A DNA stretch of 64,000 nt, from NCBI GenBank assembly GCA_903813345.2, contig CAIIXF020000011.1, positions 20,381,754 through 20,445,753 on the forward strand, read 5' to 3'. Under the pieces are notes generated by a model that saw only the letters and a program-made list of their open reading frames with translations, ran no database searches and had not been told where the DNA came from. Positions 56,001 to 64,000 of the stretch are shown here, in pieces (the first letter of the stretch is position 1; every line of letters begins with the position of its first letter). The DNA is from Owenia fusiformis. Its lineage: Eukaryota; Annelida; Polychaeta; Sabellida; Oweniidae. A program made the translations under genes and the position numbers.

Positions 56001-57929
56001 ACCTCTGGTCTTGTGCATTTGTTGCACTTTGATCCTGTTCATCATATACTAATCTAGTAGTTAAGTAAGTGATCCTGTTCATGCCTAGATTTCCACAAGG
56101 GCCGCATAAGTGTTTGTTGCTGTCTGTCTGTTCAGTTTTGCTTACTGATAAATACATGAGATTGTATCAACTATAGACTCCATTTTGATATTTTCAGAGT
56201 GTGGATACATTGGACAGTTGCTTGCTGATAAGGCAGACCCCTGCAGATTTTACCAATGTGCCTATGCTGATGCCTTTTTGAACCTGAAGGCAGTCAGCAT
56301 GCCCTGTGCCCCTGGGACAAGTGTGCCACTCTCATATGTAGCTGGAAATCCATGCATTGGACCAGCCTTAGCCCAGTGTCCAAAGCCATAGTTACAATTT
56401 TTGACTTTTACAATCAATCTAGTTCTATATTATAATGGAATATGTTGATACAATACGTCGGAACACTTGCAATTATGTATCATTTTTTATCAATCATGAT
56501 TTACTCAGAAGCTATGACACATAGGTGCCCATCAAATTGTCTTCTATTATTGCAAACCCACTAAGACATTCATGTTTATGTTTATGAAGAAATAAAATGA
56601 CAAGAAAATCATCAGAATCAGAATAATTTGTTTCCTTCAATTGTTATATTCAATGCAGATTGCATGAACATGCTGAAACATAAGTCATTTTTGAATTAAG
56701 TCAATTATGTTCATATATGTGTAGTTGATATCTAATAAAGATGAAATTGTGGAAAGAGTTCTGTTTTTTTATATTATATAGTAATGCTTAGACTAAAAGA
56801 TATCACAAATTCAGATCAATATTGACTGTTGGTTGCTCACTGAATGCTCATATTAATTTGCACTTATGTTTCCCACAGGCTCAGACTGTATAGGGTGTGT
56901 CACTTTACCATTTCTATAGCTATCTCAGTTATAGCAGAATCCCTGTGATACTTTGCATTCTGAAAACATGTGGCAAGCCATACGGCCTCATTCTTAAGAA
57001 TGAATTGTTCCTGGGATTTTCATTTAAACCACACATATTTTTCAGTTATCAAGTTGAATGAAATTAACATTTGTTTGGTCCACAAAAATAACCGCTGTAA
57101 CGTACAGTGATTTCTATTATTCAAATATTTATGTGTGGTTTAATTGTAGATTTTTTTAGTAGAGGTAGCTGGCCTACCTAGATGTCTTTGTTATATCATT
57201 GTTCACATTCAACAAACACTATTTTGTGAGATTTGAGATGATGAATAAATAAATTATGGATGAACAAGACTTCTGTTTTAATGTTTTGATTGTTTGTGGT
57301 CAGAATGCCCACCCCACATCTATAAATATTTTCCAACTATATTTTGTATGTACTTGACATTATTATTCAATTCTATAAATTCATACCTGCCTTTGGAGAA
57401 TACAGTGGAATGATTCCAAATCATGATATGAATGTAGAACTAAAAAGCAAGTTCATTTCTAGTCAAAATCCCATGTATAAAGTTCATGTAACTAACAGTC
57501 ACACAAACATTGCTCTCCTAAGAGCAACTCACATTGACAGATATAAATTGACCACATGAAATTCTCTCAGAAAAAACTAAATTATCGACTGAAATATGAA
57601 TTGCTCTTAATACATGTATATGAATTCCCAGGAAATTAAGTATAGAACTCAAGGACGGGAAATATCCTGTGAGATCATAGTTTCGAACATTTTTCTCTGT
57701 GACATGTATTACCATCGATGCCAAAAAGAAGTATCAGTGTTTCAGAATTATTGCTTAACATCTTATATAGATTCTTGATTTTGGTGTTACCGAATATCTT
57801 ACCAGTTATCTTATACCTTTACAAATAAACTTTTACCTGATGTCTTACTATATTTATTGCTTCTCTTTTCAGAATTTTGTGACTGTATTTGATGTAGAGA
57901 GGCAGACTCTGTGGGCACCACAATATCAG
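29062..57929 (+). CDS. SMCR8: SMCR8 orthologue (DENN protein of the C9orf72 complex), 3' partial
   Basis: Seventeen GT-AG exons with consistent phase: 29062-29244, 29623-29717, 30091-30160, 30377-30459, 30752-30797, 31262-31346, 32747-32925, 33351-33492, 34179-34240, 34593-34709, 35701-35825, 36178-36425, 36645-36800, 37703-37852, 39331-39496, 42604-42730 and 57873-57929. They give 697 codons so far; the last exons lie past the window. Diagnostic segments are EHDFILMAEFSELEGPKPL, LNAFVVRVMSTDYQ, LYDTEARGFVRPFCMCYVTA (N-terminal longin/uDENN region), then LLYSLLSGHTTVVIG, ALHIFVPGHS and FVTVFDVERQTL (C-terminal DENN). Arg128 in EARGFV aligns with the arginine I recall as the GAP finger of human SMCR8. 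SMCR8 with C9orf72 and WDR41 acts at lysosomes/autophagy as a small-GTPase GAP. Intron 16 (15.1 kb) contains a whole second gene. Confidence 0.9.
31664..32688 (+). repeat. 127-bp tandem array in SMCR8 intron 6 (8 copies)
   Basis: The word cccgg-cttttgtcattcc recurs with an exact 127-bp period (GG at 31760, 31887, 32014, 32141, 32268, 32395, 32522, 32649). The first unit is diverged and the central ones almost identical. It ends about 58 bases before SMCR8 exon 7. A long open frame at 32527-32964 arises because a repeat unit happens to be open into that exon; it is not a separate gene. Confidence 0.92.
35213..35468. repeat. Short inverted-repeat element in SMCR8 intron 10
   Basis: Arms of about 30 bp (gctttatcctatgccaagta at 35213 and its inverted copy ending ggataaagc at 35468) flank a 200-bp centre. 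A small MITE is possible; I see no convincing target duplication. Confidence 0.5.
36801..37270 (+). repeat. Tandem copies of the 3' edge of SMCR8 exon 13 with its donor site
   Basis: Four units follow exon 13 (36645-36800). Each contains catcaattcagac-like text and ttcagtgatatttcagccac, as in the exon's last codons (INSDFSDISAT), followed by ag|gttact or a decayed form. Exon-like ends fall at 36800 (true), 36924, 37038, 37152 and about 37269, periods about 124, 114, 114 and 117. Units 2-4 also have a pyrimidine-rich stretch and an AG (ttgttgcag) before the exon-like piece, so each looks like a miniature exon. The true donor is gttagt; the copies read gttact, and the last has lost its ag|gt (atg|tta). 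Confidence 0.88.
37853..39330. other. SMCR8 intron 14
   Basis: No exon, RNA gene or organised repeat recognised. A weak inverted relation exists between about 37930-38000 (tgggctttcaactagaaggg) and about 38450-38490 (ttctaattgaaagccca), which may be the ends of an old MITE. Confidence 0.4.
40030..40212. repeat. Dispersed 'ttcactagagagagg' repeat in SMCR8 intron 15
   Basis: Shares cagtaacacct-tgtacattgaacacc, ttcactacagagag, cagacgtcagt and aggtgtccactaagacaggt with the copies in the BDH2 intron at 13133-13445. The rest of intron 15 up to 41800 shows no recognised feature. Confidence 0.55.
41807..42314. mobile_element. 508-bp foldback MITE in SMCR8 intron 15
   Basis: The left end aaaggagcacataggttatc is mirrored at the right end (gataacctacatgctccttt). 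Inverted similarity continues inward through ttatcttttagatc / gatctaaaagata and ttgaccc / aggtcaa to the centre. It is a decayed long-palindrome element; no clear target duplication was seen. Confidence 0.7.
42374..42590 (+). repeat. 17-18-bp minisatellite abutting the SMCR8 exon 16 acceptor
   Basis: About twelve diverged units of consensus ttgattgctaatatcag run up to about 13 bases before the acceptor ttgttttag at 42603. Most units contain ctaat or ccaat, the first of which resembles a metazoan branch-point core (yTnAy). Confidence 0.75.
42731..45419. other. SMCR8 intron 16, part upstream of the nested gene
   Basis: No coding exon with convincing support. A possible short terminal exon (ctgcag|gtgtgttttg at about 43600) would end SMCR8 six codons after exon 16, but the conserved exon at 57873 argues against it as the main form. 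Two dispersed-repeat segments lie at about 44283-44460 and 44570-44765 (agtgaaacctgcaaagtgga). Confidence 0.45.
45420..45427 (+). promoter_or_regulatory. TATA box of the nested secreted-protein gene
   Basis: tatataag lies 83 bases upstream of the first start codon (45503), which puts a start site near 45450 with a 5' UTR of about 50 bases. This supports an independent promoter inside the SMCR8 intron. Confidence 0.5.
45503..56391 (+). CDS. Secreted three-module PAN / beta-sandwich / chitin-binding protein
   Basis: Seventeen exons, 835 aa: 45503-45584, 45954-46202, 46351-46488, 50150-50285, 50788-50942, 51171-51197, 51468-51716, 52060-52197, 52777-52915, 53066-53223, 53673-53699, 53876-54124, 54452-54589, 54889-55027, 55337-55494, 55698-55829 and 56198-56391. 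Exon 1 is a signal peptide (MMFYSASFLIVFAVCAHG) followed by a KR site. Three modules follow, each of one PAN/apple exon (249 bases, six conserved Cys), three exons of a region I read as a galactose-binding-like beta-sandwich (GTIDI..DAYDLFVDGVQLG, GIILSFRYGDVLVNTDSSWK, WNQPGFDDR, PWWPL, VYCRKS) and a short Pro linker. Module 3's linker is a PT-rich repeat. The last exon is a CBM14-like Cys domain (CRFYQC, GPALAQC). Module exons mostly begin and end in phase 1. The likely setting is extracellular matrix, mucus or shell; function unproven. Confidence 0.85.
47018..50111 (-). mobile_element. 5'-truncated non-LTR retrotransposon in the nested gene's intron
   Basis: Lies antisense to the host gene, between module 1 exons 46351-46488 and 50150-50285. 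Equivalent introns of modules 2 and 3 are only 579 and 299 bp, so the insertion explains this 3.66-kb intron. The 3' tail reads as (TTTA)n on the plus strand at about 47018-47044. The 5' end is cut inside the endonuclease, and the junction lies about 40 bases before the exon at 50150. The boundaries are approximate. The clade differs from the LINE at 4.6-9.5 kb; a CR1/Jockey-like group is my best guess. Confidence 0.88.
47173..50089 (-). pseudogene. LINE ORF2 fragment, one frameshift
   Basis: 50089-48053 encodes the end of an endonuclease (GSDHNSIIVNV) and a reverse transcriptase with SGIDQIPNEFLK, LSFIDISKAFD, GVKQGCILSP and the catalytic LLFADDIVLT. 48060-47173 carries the C-terminal part (QYRAAQAVLQLKCKPARPAL, then a CKLCSLNVHEDLQHRLLLC zinc-like motif). 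The two frames meet at an A run (minus strand) near 48080, where a single-base indel splits them. Catalytic residues are kept, but the endonuclease N-terminus is missing. Confidence 0.85.
51352..51430 (+). pseudogene. Truncated PAN exon left beside a converted copy
   Basis: After an acceptor ttatttgtag the sequence encodes KDWEDIPGACLYMNNKRIIK and then SVDTM, matching the start of the module 3 PAN exon (53876). It then switches abruptly to atattataaatatatccc, the intron end upstream of the module 1 PAN exon. The remainder, 51431-51716, is close to identical to 45916-46202. Splicing at this acceptor would hit an in-frame TAA (ATG ATA TTA TAA). The functional exon is therefore taken to start at 51468. 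Confidence 0.8.
53330..53640. repeat. Dispersed repeat copy in the nested gene's intron
   Basis: Second copy of the interspersed repeat at 20386-20600: catttcattcatactgaagt, acaatacatgttgaagaa and aaaatccagtcttgaag. It lies between the exons at 53066-53223 and 53673-53699. Confidence 0.5.
56591..56596 (+). terminator. Polyadenylation signal of the nested gene
   Basis: A canonical aataaa occurs 200 bases after the stop codon at 56391. A second one (taataaagatg) lies near 56733. Either could end the nested transcript inside the SMCR8 intron. Confidence 0.55.
56760..57872. other. End of SMCR8 intron 16
   Basis: Non-coding; leads to the acceptor ttctcttttcag before SMCR8 exon 17. No repeat or RNA gene recognised. 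Confidence 0.4.
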
Positions 57930-57978
57930 GTATATAAGCTTTAACAGTTAATACCTATTTCACATTCAATGATTCTGC

Positions 57979-60900
57979 CCTTACTCTAAGAGCGAGGAGG
58001 AAAATTCTTAATAAATGGTGTATAGTTGGTTTGGCAGCATTTTCAGTTAGAGGGAAGTCTTGGATGAAAATTCTACCTAGGTGATAGCTTCACAGAGTGG
58101 TACATAATTCTTTTTTTTCAGGGGTTAGCCCCCCACCCCCCAAAAACACCCCACCCTGGGAAAATAATTTTTTCATTCTCAATAACTTTAGATATCTTGA
58201 TGTTTGTAAGTTACATACATAGACATTATATATATGAATGATTTGCAAAATAAATAATGCCAATCACTCCTACAGAATTTGAAAAATTGTACAAAGTATG
58301 TACCCCAGGGGGCAAATTCATGACCCATTTTCTTACTATTTAGAGCCTCACTTTTCAATCAGACACTGGAAGACATTGGAAAATTTCATGTAAAGTGCCC
58401 AGTAGCAGGGCTATTAGCCCTGAAAGGTTCAAACTAATTGAATTAGTAGGAGCCGAGAAAAAGATTGTTGATTTTTTGAAAAATTTGACATTTTTGAGAG
58501 GGGTGATTTTGTGTATGACTATAGCTGATGCCTATGGTTTCCAGATCTATCCCCCTTTGATGATAAATATGGTTTTGAAGTATGACACTAAGATGTAAAA
58601 GATAATCAAAATGGGTTTTAAGGAAGTTTAATGTCTTAAACAAGTTCAAAATTCCCAAAATTGTACAATATCAGGTCTGAATTTACGAATTTTAGGTAAG
58701 ACCTTGGATGAGCCTTAGATTTTTTATTTCTGTCCCCCTTTGATGATATTTATGGTTTTGTAGTGTGGAACTAAGATGTACAAAATAATTTAGATGGTTT
58801 TTAAGAAGGTTTAAGGATTTTAACAAGTTCAAAATTTGAAGAATTGTACAATATCAGGTCTGAATTTACGAATTTCAGGTAAGACCTTTGATGGCTCTTA
58901 TGTTTTTACATCTGTCACTCTTTGATGATATGTATTGTTTTGTAGTGTGGAACTAAAATATTAAAAATGATTTAGATGGTTTTGAAGAGTGTTTAGGGAT
59001 TTTAATGAGTCAAAAATTTTAAGAATTGTACAATATCAGGTCTGAATTTTCGAATTATAGGTATGACCTTGGACGACTCTTGTTTTTTACATTTGTCCCT
59101 CTTTAATGACAGTTATAGTTTTATGATATGGAACTAAGATGTAAAATATAGTTTAGAGGCCCTTTAGATGAATTTTAAGAAGGTTCAAGGATTCTAACAA
59201 GTTCAAAATTTGAAGAATTGTACAATTTCAGGTCTGAATTTTCTAATTTTAGGTAAGACCTTGGATGAGCCTTATATTCTTTTACACCTGTCCCTCTTTG
59301 ATGATATGTATGGTTTTGTAGTGTGGAACTAAGATGTAAAAAAATAATTTAGATGCATTTTAAGAAGGTTTAAGGATTTTAATTTGAAGAATTGTACAAT
59401 ATCATGTCTACAATGAATGAATTTCAGGTATAACCTTGGTTAGCCCATATGATTTTAATTTTAACACCTATCCCCTTTTCATGATATATTTGGTTTAGTT
59501 GTGTGGAAATATGTATATTATAATTTACATCAGTTTTAAAGAAGCTTAACGTTTTAAACAAGTTCAAAATCTTTGCGTTTTGCACAATATCATATCTGAA
59601 ATTAATGAATTTAAAGTATAACCTTGCTTGGCCCTTATATTTTTAACATCTATCCTTTTTGATGATATATATGGTTTAGTAGTGTGGAGCTAATATGTAA
59701 ATCATAATTAAGATGGGTTTTAAAGAGGTTTAAGGTTTTAAATAAGTTCAAATTTTGACGTATTGTACAATATCAGAGCTGATATTAATGAATTTTAGGT
59801 ATTATGTTTTTTACATCTATCCCTTTTTGATGACATATACGCTTAAGTAGTGTTGAACTAAGATGTTAAACAACAAAATTTAGACAGGTTTGAAAGAAGT
59901 TTAAATTTATTAATTTTAGGTATAACTCTGGATGGCCCTTATTCGCTTTTTACATACATCTCTCTATGATAACATATATGGTTTTGTAGTATGGACTTAA
60001 TATGTAAAACATAATTGAGATGGGTTTTAAAGAAGTTTAAGGTTTTAAACAAGTTCAAATTTTGACGAATTGTACAATATCAGAGCTGATATTAATGAAT
60101 TTTGGGTATTAAGGTGAGCCTTATGTTCTTTACATCTATCCCTTTTTGATGACATATATGCTTTAGTAGTGTTGAACTAAGATGTTAAACATAATTTAGA
60201 CAGGTTTTAAAGAAGCTAAAGGTTTAAACAAGTTAAAAAATTGAAGAATTGTACAATAACAGTTCTGGAATTTGTTAATTTTAGGTATAACTGTGGATGG
60301 CCCTTATCCGTTTTTTACATATACCTCTCTATGATAACATATATGGTTTTGTAGTATGAAACTAAGATGTAAAACATAATTTAGAAGGGTTTTAAGGAGG
60401 TTTAAGGTTTTAAACCTGTTCAAAACTTGACAAATTGTACAATAATATCATATCTTCTGACATTAACGAATTTCAGGTATGTATCTCTCTATGATAATAT
60501 ATATGGTTTAGTAGTATGGAACTAAGATGTAAAACATAATTTAGATGGGTTTTAAGGAAGTTTAAAGGCAGAATCAGATCTATGGGAGTGACAAAATTAC
60601 AAGCAACATGTGCAATTCATGTACCAATCTATTCCTTACAATCTCAAATACAATATCTCGAAAAAGATTCACGATGTGTTAAAAATTGATGAAGTTATAA
60701 TAGATTCAAAGAGCAAAAAATGGGTGAAAAATGTTTAAATTCTCCCAAAATAATAAGAATGGTGACCATTCTTATGAAAATAATACATTATTGTAGAAAT
60801 CTTTAGTTTTCCTGAAATAAAGTGCGCACTTTGGGGATTATTAGCAAATAGACATGAAAAGGAATGACATAAGCCAGAAATATTCAAAAAGGTCCATGAG

Positions 60901-63481
60901 CAGTATGGCAACTGATTTAAGACGGTCATATATTTCACCATGAGTACTTTCTGGGCATAAATACAGTGGTTTTTATTAAAACAATATGTTTTCTTTCAAG
61001 TGAAGTCCCCATGATAATAAAAATATCAATCAAACAATTCGAAAAATGATAAATAGGGACCCCATGTCAACATTTTTTTTCTAAATGTTTAGAGCCAACC
61101 AAGGTTATACTTGAAATGTAGTGTTAATTGCAGACCTAATATTGGACAATGCGCCAAGATTTTGAACATGTGAAAATCCTTAAAGCTTCTTAAAATCCAT
61201 CTTAATTAGTTTTTTACATCTTAGTTCCACACTACAAAATCGTACATATCTTCAAAGAGGGACAGATGTAAAAAATATATGGCTCACCAAAGGTCTTGCC
61301 TGAAATTCGTAAATTCAGCCCTCATATTATACAATTTTTCAAATTTTGAACTTATTAAAGTCCTTAAACCTTCTTAAAATTCATCTAAATTATATTTTAC
61401 ATCTTAGTTCGTTACTATAAAACCATAACTATCATCAAAGAGGGACAGATATAAAAACATAAGGGTCATCCAAAGTCATACCTTAAATTCGTGAATTCAG
61501 ACCTGATATTGTACAATTCTTCAAATTTTGAACACACTGAAATCCTTAAACCTTCTTCAACTCCACCTAAGTTTTTTCTTACATATTATTTTCACACTAC
61601 AAAAGCATACATATCATCAAAGAGGGACAGATGTGAAAAATATATGGCTCACCAAAGGTCTTACCTGAAATTCGTAAATTCAGCCCTGATATTGTACAAT
61701 TCTTCAAATTTTGAACTTGTTAAAATCCTTAAACCTTCTTAAAAACCATCTAAATTATTTTGTACATCTTAGTTCCACACAACAAAGCCATAAATATCAT
61801 CAAAGAGGGACAGATGTGAAAAATATATGGCTCACCAAAGGTCTTACCTGAAATTCGTAAATTCAGACCTGATATTGTACAATTCTTCAAATTTTGAACT
61901 TGTTAAAATCCTTAAACCTTCTTAAAAACCATCTAAATTATTTTGTACATCTTAGTTCCACACTACAAAGCCATAAATATCATCAAAGAGGGACAGATGT
62001 GAAAAATATATGGCTCACCAAAGGTCTTACCTGAAATTCGTAAATTCAGACCTGATATTGTACAATTCTTCAAATTTTGAACTTGTTAAAATCCTTAAAC
62101 CTTCTTAAAAACCATCTAAATTATTTTGTACATCTTAGTTCCACACTACAAAGCCATAAATATCATCAAAGAGGGACAGATGTGAAAAATATATGGCTCA
62201 CCAAAGGTCTTACCTGAAATTCGTAAATTCAGACCTGATATTGTACAATTCTTCAAATTTTGAACTTATTAAAGTCCTTAAACCTTCTTAAAATTCATCT
62301 AAATTATATTTTACATCTTAGTTCGTTACTATAAAACCATAACTATCATCAAAGAGGGACAGATATAAAAACATAAGGGTCATCCAAAGTCATACCTTAA
62401 ATTCGTGAATTCAGACCTGATATTGTACAATTCTTCAAATTTTGGACTCACTGAAATCCTTAAACCTTCTTCAACTCCACCTAAGTTTTTTCTTACATAT
62501 TATTTTCACACTACAAAAGCATACATATCATCAAAGAGGGACAGATGTGAAAAATATATGGCTCACCAAAGGTCTTACCTGAAATTCGTAAATTCAGACC
62601 TGATATTGTACAATTCTTCAAATTTTGAACTTGTTAAAATCCTTAAACCTTCTTAAAAACCATCTAAATTATTTTGTACATCTTAGTTCCACACTACAAA
62701 ACCATAAATATCATCAAAGAGGGACAGATGTAAAAAATCTAAGGCTCGTCCAAGGTCTTACCTAAAATTCGTAAATTCAGACCTGATATTGTACAATTCT
62801 TAGAATTTTGAACTTGTTTAAGACATTAAACTTCCTTATAACCCATTTTAATTATTTTTTACATCTTAGTTCCATACTTCAAAACCATATTTATCATCAA
62901 AGAGAGATAGATCTGGAAACCATAGGCATCAGCTATAGTCATACACAAAATCACCCCTCTCAAAAATGTCAAATTTTTCAAAAAATCAACAATTTTTTTC
63001 TCGGCTCATACTGATTCAATAAATTTGAACCTTTCAGGGCTTATAGCCCTGCTACTGGACACTTCACATGAAATTTTCCAATGTCTTCCAGTGTCTGATT
63101 GAAAAGTGAGGCTCTAAATAGTAAGAAAATGGGTCACGAATTTTCCCCCTGGGGTACATACTTTGTACTATTTTTCAAATTCTGTAGAAGTGATTGGCAT
63201 TATTTATTTTGCAAACGATTCATATATATAATCTCTATGTATGTAACTTACAAACATCAAGATATCCAAAGTTATTGAGAATGAAAAAATTATTTTCCCG
63301 GGGTGGGGTGTTTTTGGGGGGTGGGGGGCTAACCCCTGAAAAAAAAGAATTATGTACCACTCTGTGAAGCTATCACCTAGGTAGAATTTTCATCCAAGAC
63401 TTCCCTCTAACTGAAAATGCTGCCAAACCAACTATACTCCATTTATTAAGAATTTTCCTCCTCGCTCTTAGAGTACCTGGG
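57979..63481. mobile_element. 5.5-kb foldback element with long arms of ~183-bp subrepeats
   Basis: The outer ~700 bp on each side are inverted copies. Left: ccttactctaagagcgagga, then the ggggttagccccccaccccc block near 58122. Right: its complement, gggggtggggggctaacccc near 63315, ending ctcgctcttagagtacctgg. Inside, about eleven units of 170-190 bp run in plus orientation on the left (58.6-60.56 kb) and about ten in minus orientation on the right (61.13-62.9 kb); shared words are ctaagatgtaaaa, gaattgtacaatatcaggtc and tttgatgatat. The centre, about 60.57-61.12 kb, is unique and non-coding. GATTCTGC flanks both ends (57971-57978 and 63482-63489). The architecture fits foldback transposons such as the P-superfamily Galileo type or a hAT derivative. 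No transposase was found, so it is non-autonomous. Confidence 0.88.
61347..62700 (-). repeat. Higher-order 183-bp repeats in the right arm
   Basis: catcaaagagggacagatgt recurs at 61798, 61981, 62164 and 62347 with an exact 183-bp period. A distinctive unit with gttactataaaaccataact occurs at 61411 and 62325, 914 bp apart, i.e. five monomers. The right arm has thus gained a duplicated five-monomer block. The near-identical short open frames at 61491 and 62405 are by-products of this. Confidence 0.85.
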
Positions 63482-63489
63482 GATTCTGC

Positions 63490-64000
63490 AAGATGTATTC
63501 CCTATCCCTCCAGGCAGGCCATTATTGTGTCATTGAAAGATGAACATATATTCACCTCAATAGTATTGAATATTTGTACAGCATTTGGATTTGTCATTTA
63601 GTGATTCCATTTCAAGATAGAGATGAGGAGTGACTAGAACGTTGTTTCAATTTTAGAATATTCTTGGGAGTTATTGCCTATCATCCCTATCATCCTATCA
63701 TCATTCCCTATCATATTTTCCCTATCAAAAGGTTTTTTCCTTTGTTGGGCATTTATTCATCCACCTCATATGCTAGCCTTTACTAATCAACTAGATTTAT
63801 TGCAGAATAAGTTTTATTATTTCACCATGTGGGAATAGCATGTGACTATTTGTTGTAAATTGTTACCCTTCTGGCATTGATATAATACCATATGAGGCAG
63901 TCTAGACATAATGATTGGAGTCAGGGGTTGAATAATAAGTGTTCTTATTATAAAAAGCTTCACACACAGGATTATGGCAGTTCTGCTCTTTTAGAAAAAA
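63490..64000. other. SMCR8 intron 17 continuing past the window
   Basis: No exon recognised. A degenerate cctatcat repeat lies at about 63677-63727. The remaining C-terminal SMCR8 exons should lie downstream. Confidence 0.4.

Noticed and set aside
61491-62656. Two nearly identical 83-aa frames suggesting paralogous small genes
   Set aside because: Both lie in the 183-bp subrepeats and their similarity comes from the 914-bp higher-order duplication; no signals of coding use.

Overview
This is a eukaryotic, metazoan window: AT-rich DNA, GT-AG introns, two dead non-LTR retrotransposons, several foldback/MITE-type DNA elements and many minisatellites. Gene content (an SMCR8 orthologue split into many small exons, a BDH2-type dehydrogenase, and a secreted PAN/chitin-binding protein), together with the repeat style (GACG microsatellite, dispersed repeats), suggests a lophotrochozoan, most likely a bivalve mollusc. 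That organism call is inference. No prokaryotic operon, CRISPR array or virus was seen.

Layout. 1-4.6 kb: no gene; a deleted mariner-like transposase relic lies at about 2.0-2.4 kb. 4.6-9.5 kb: a nearly full-length Tx1/L1-type LINE on the minus strand, with ORF1 intact and ORF2 frameshifted. 11.6-15.7 kb: the 3' five exons of a BDH2/DHRS6-type short-chain dehydrogenase (+), preceded by a 73-bp tandem array made from its own intron/exon boundary. 15.7-16.2 kb: a 19-bp minisatellite just past its stop codon. 17.9-22.9 kb: a complete five-exon gene on the minus strand (267 aa) for a conserved uncharacterised protein; its exon phases all agree. 24.1-27.8 kb: a tRNA-like sequence, an ETS-CRE promoter-type motif, a 458-bp direct duplication of which one copy carries a 391-bp TA-flanked MITE (the other copy is the empty site), and a 553-bp foldback element with an 8-bp target duplication.

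29.06-57.93 kb and beyond: SMCR8 (+). Seventeen coding exons are visible and the C-terminus lies past the window. Its 15.1-kb intron 16 holds a complete second gene on the same strand (45.50-56.39 kb, 17 exons, 835 aa). That gene encodes a secreted protein built from three copies of a PAN/apple + beta-sandwich module, a Pro/Thr linker and a C-terminal chitin-binding-type domain. A 5'-truncated antisense LINE sits in one of its introns. 57.98-63.48 kb is a 5.5-kb foldback element with long inverted arms of about 183-bp subrepeats and a candidate 8-bp target duplication; it lies just after SMCR8 exon 17.

The recurring theme is local duplication of splice boundaries. One array (BDH2) repeats a 3' splice site 17 times. 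A second (SMCR8 exon 13) repeats a 5' splice site. A third case, in the nested gene, is a truncated exon that leaves a decoy acceptor. Reading into the repeats from the BDH2 or nested-gene decoys meets an in-frame stop. All exon boundaries were read by eye from splice consensus, phase and family resemblance; none has transcript support here.
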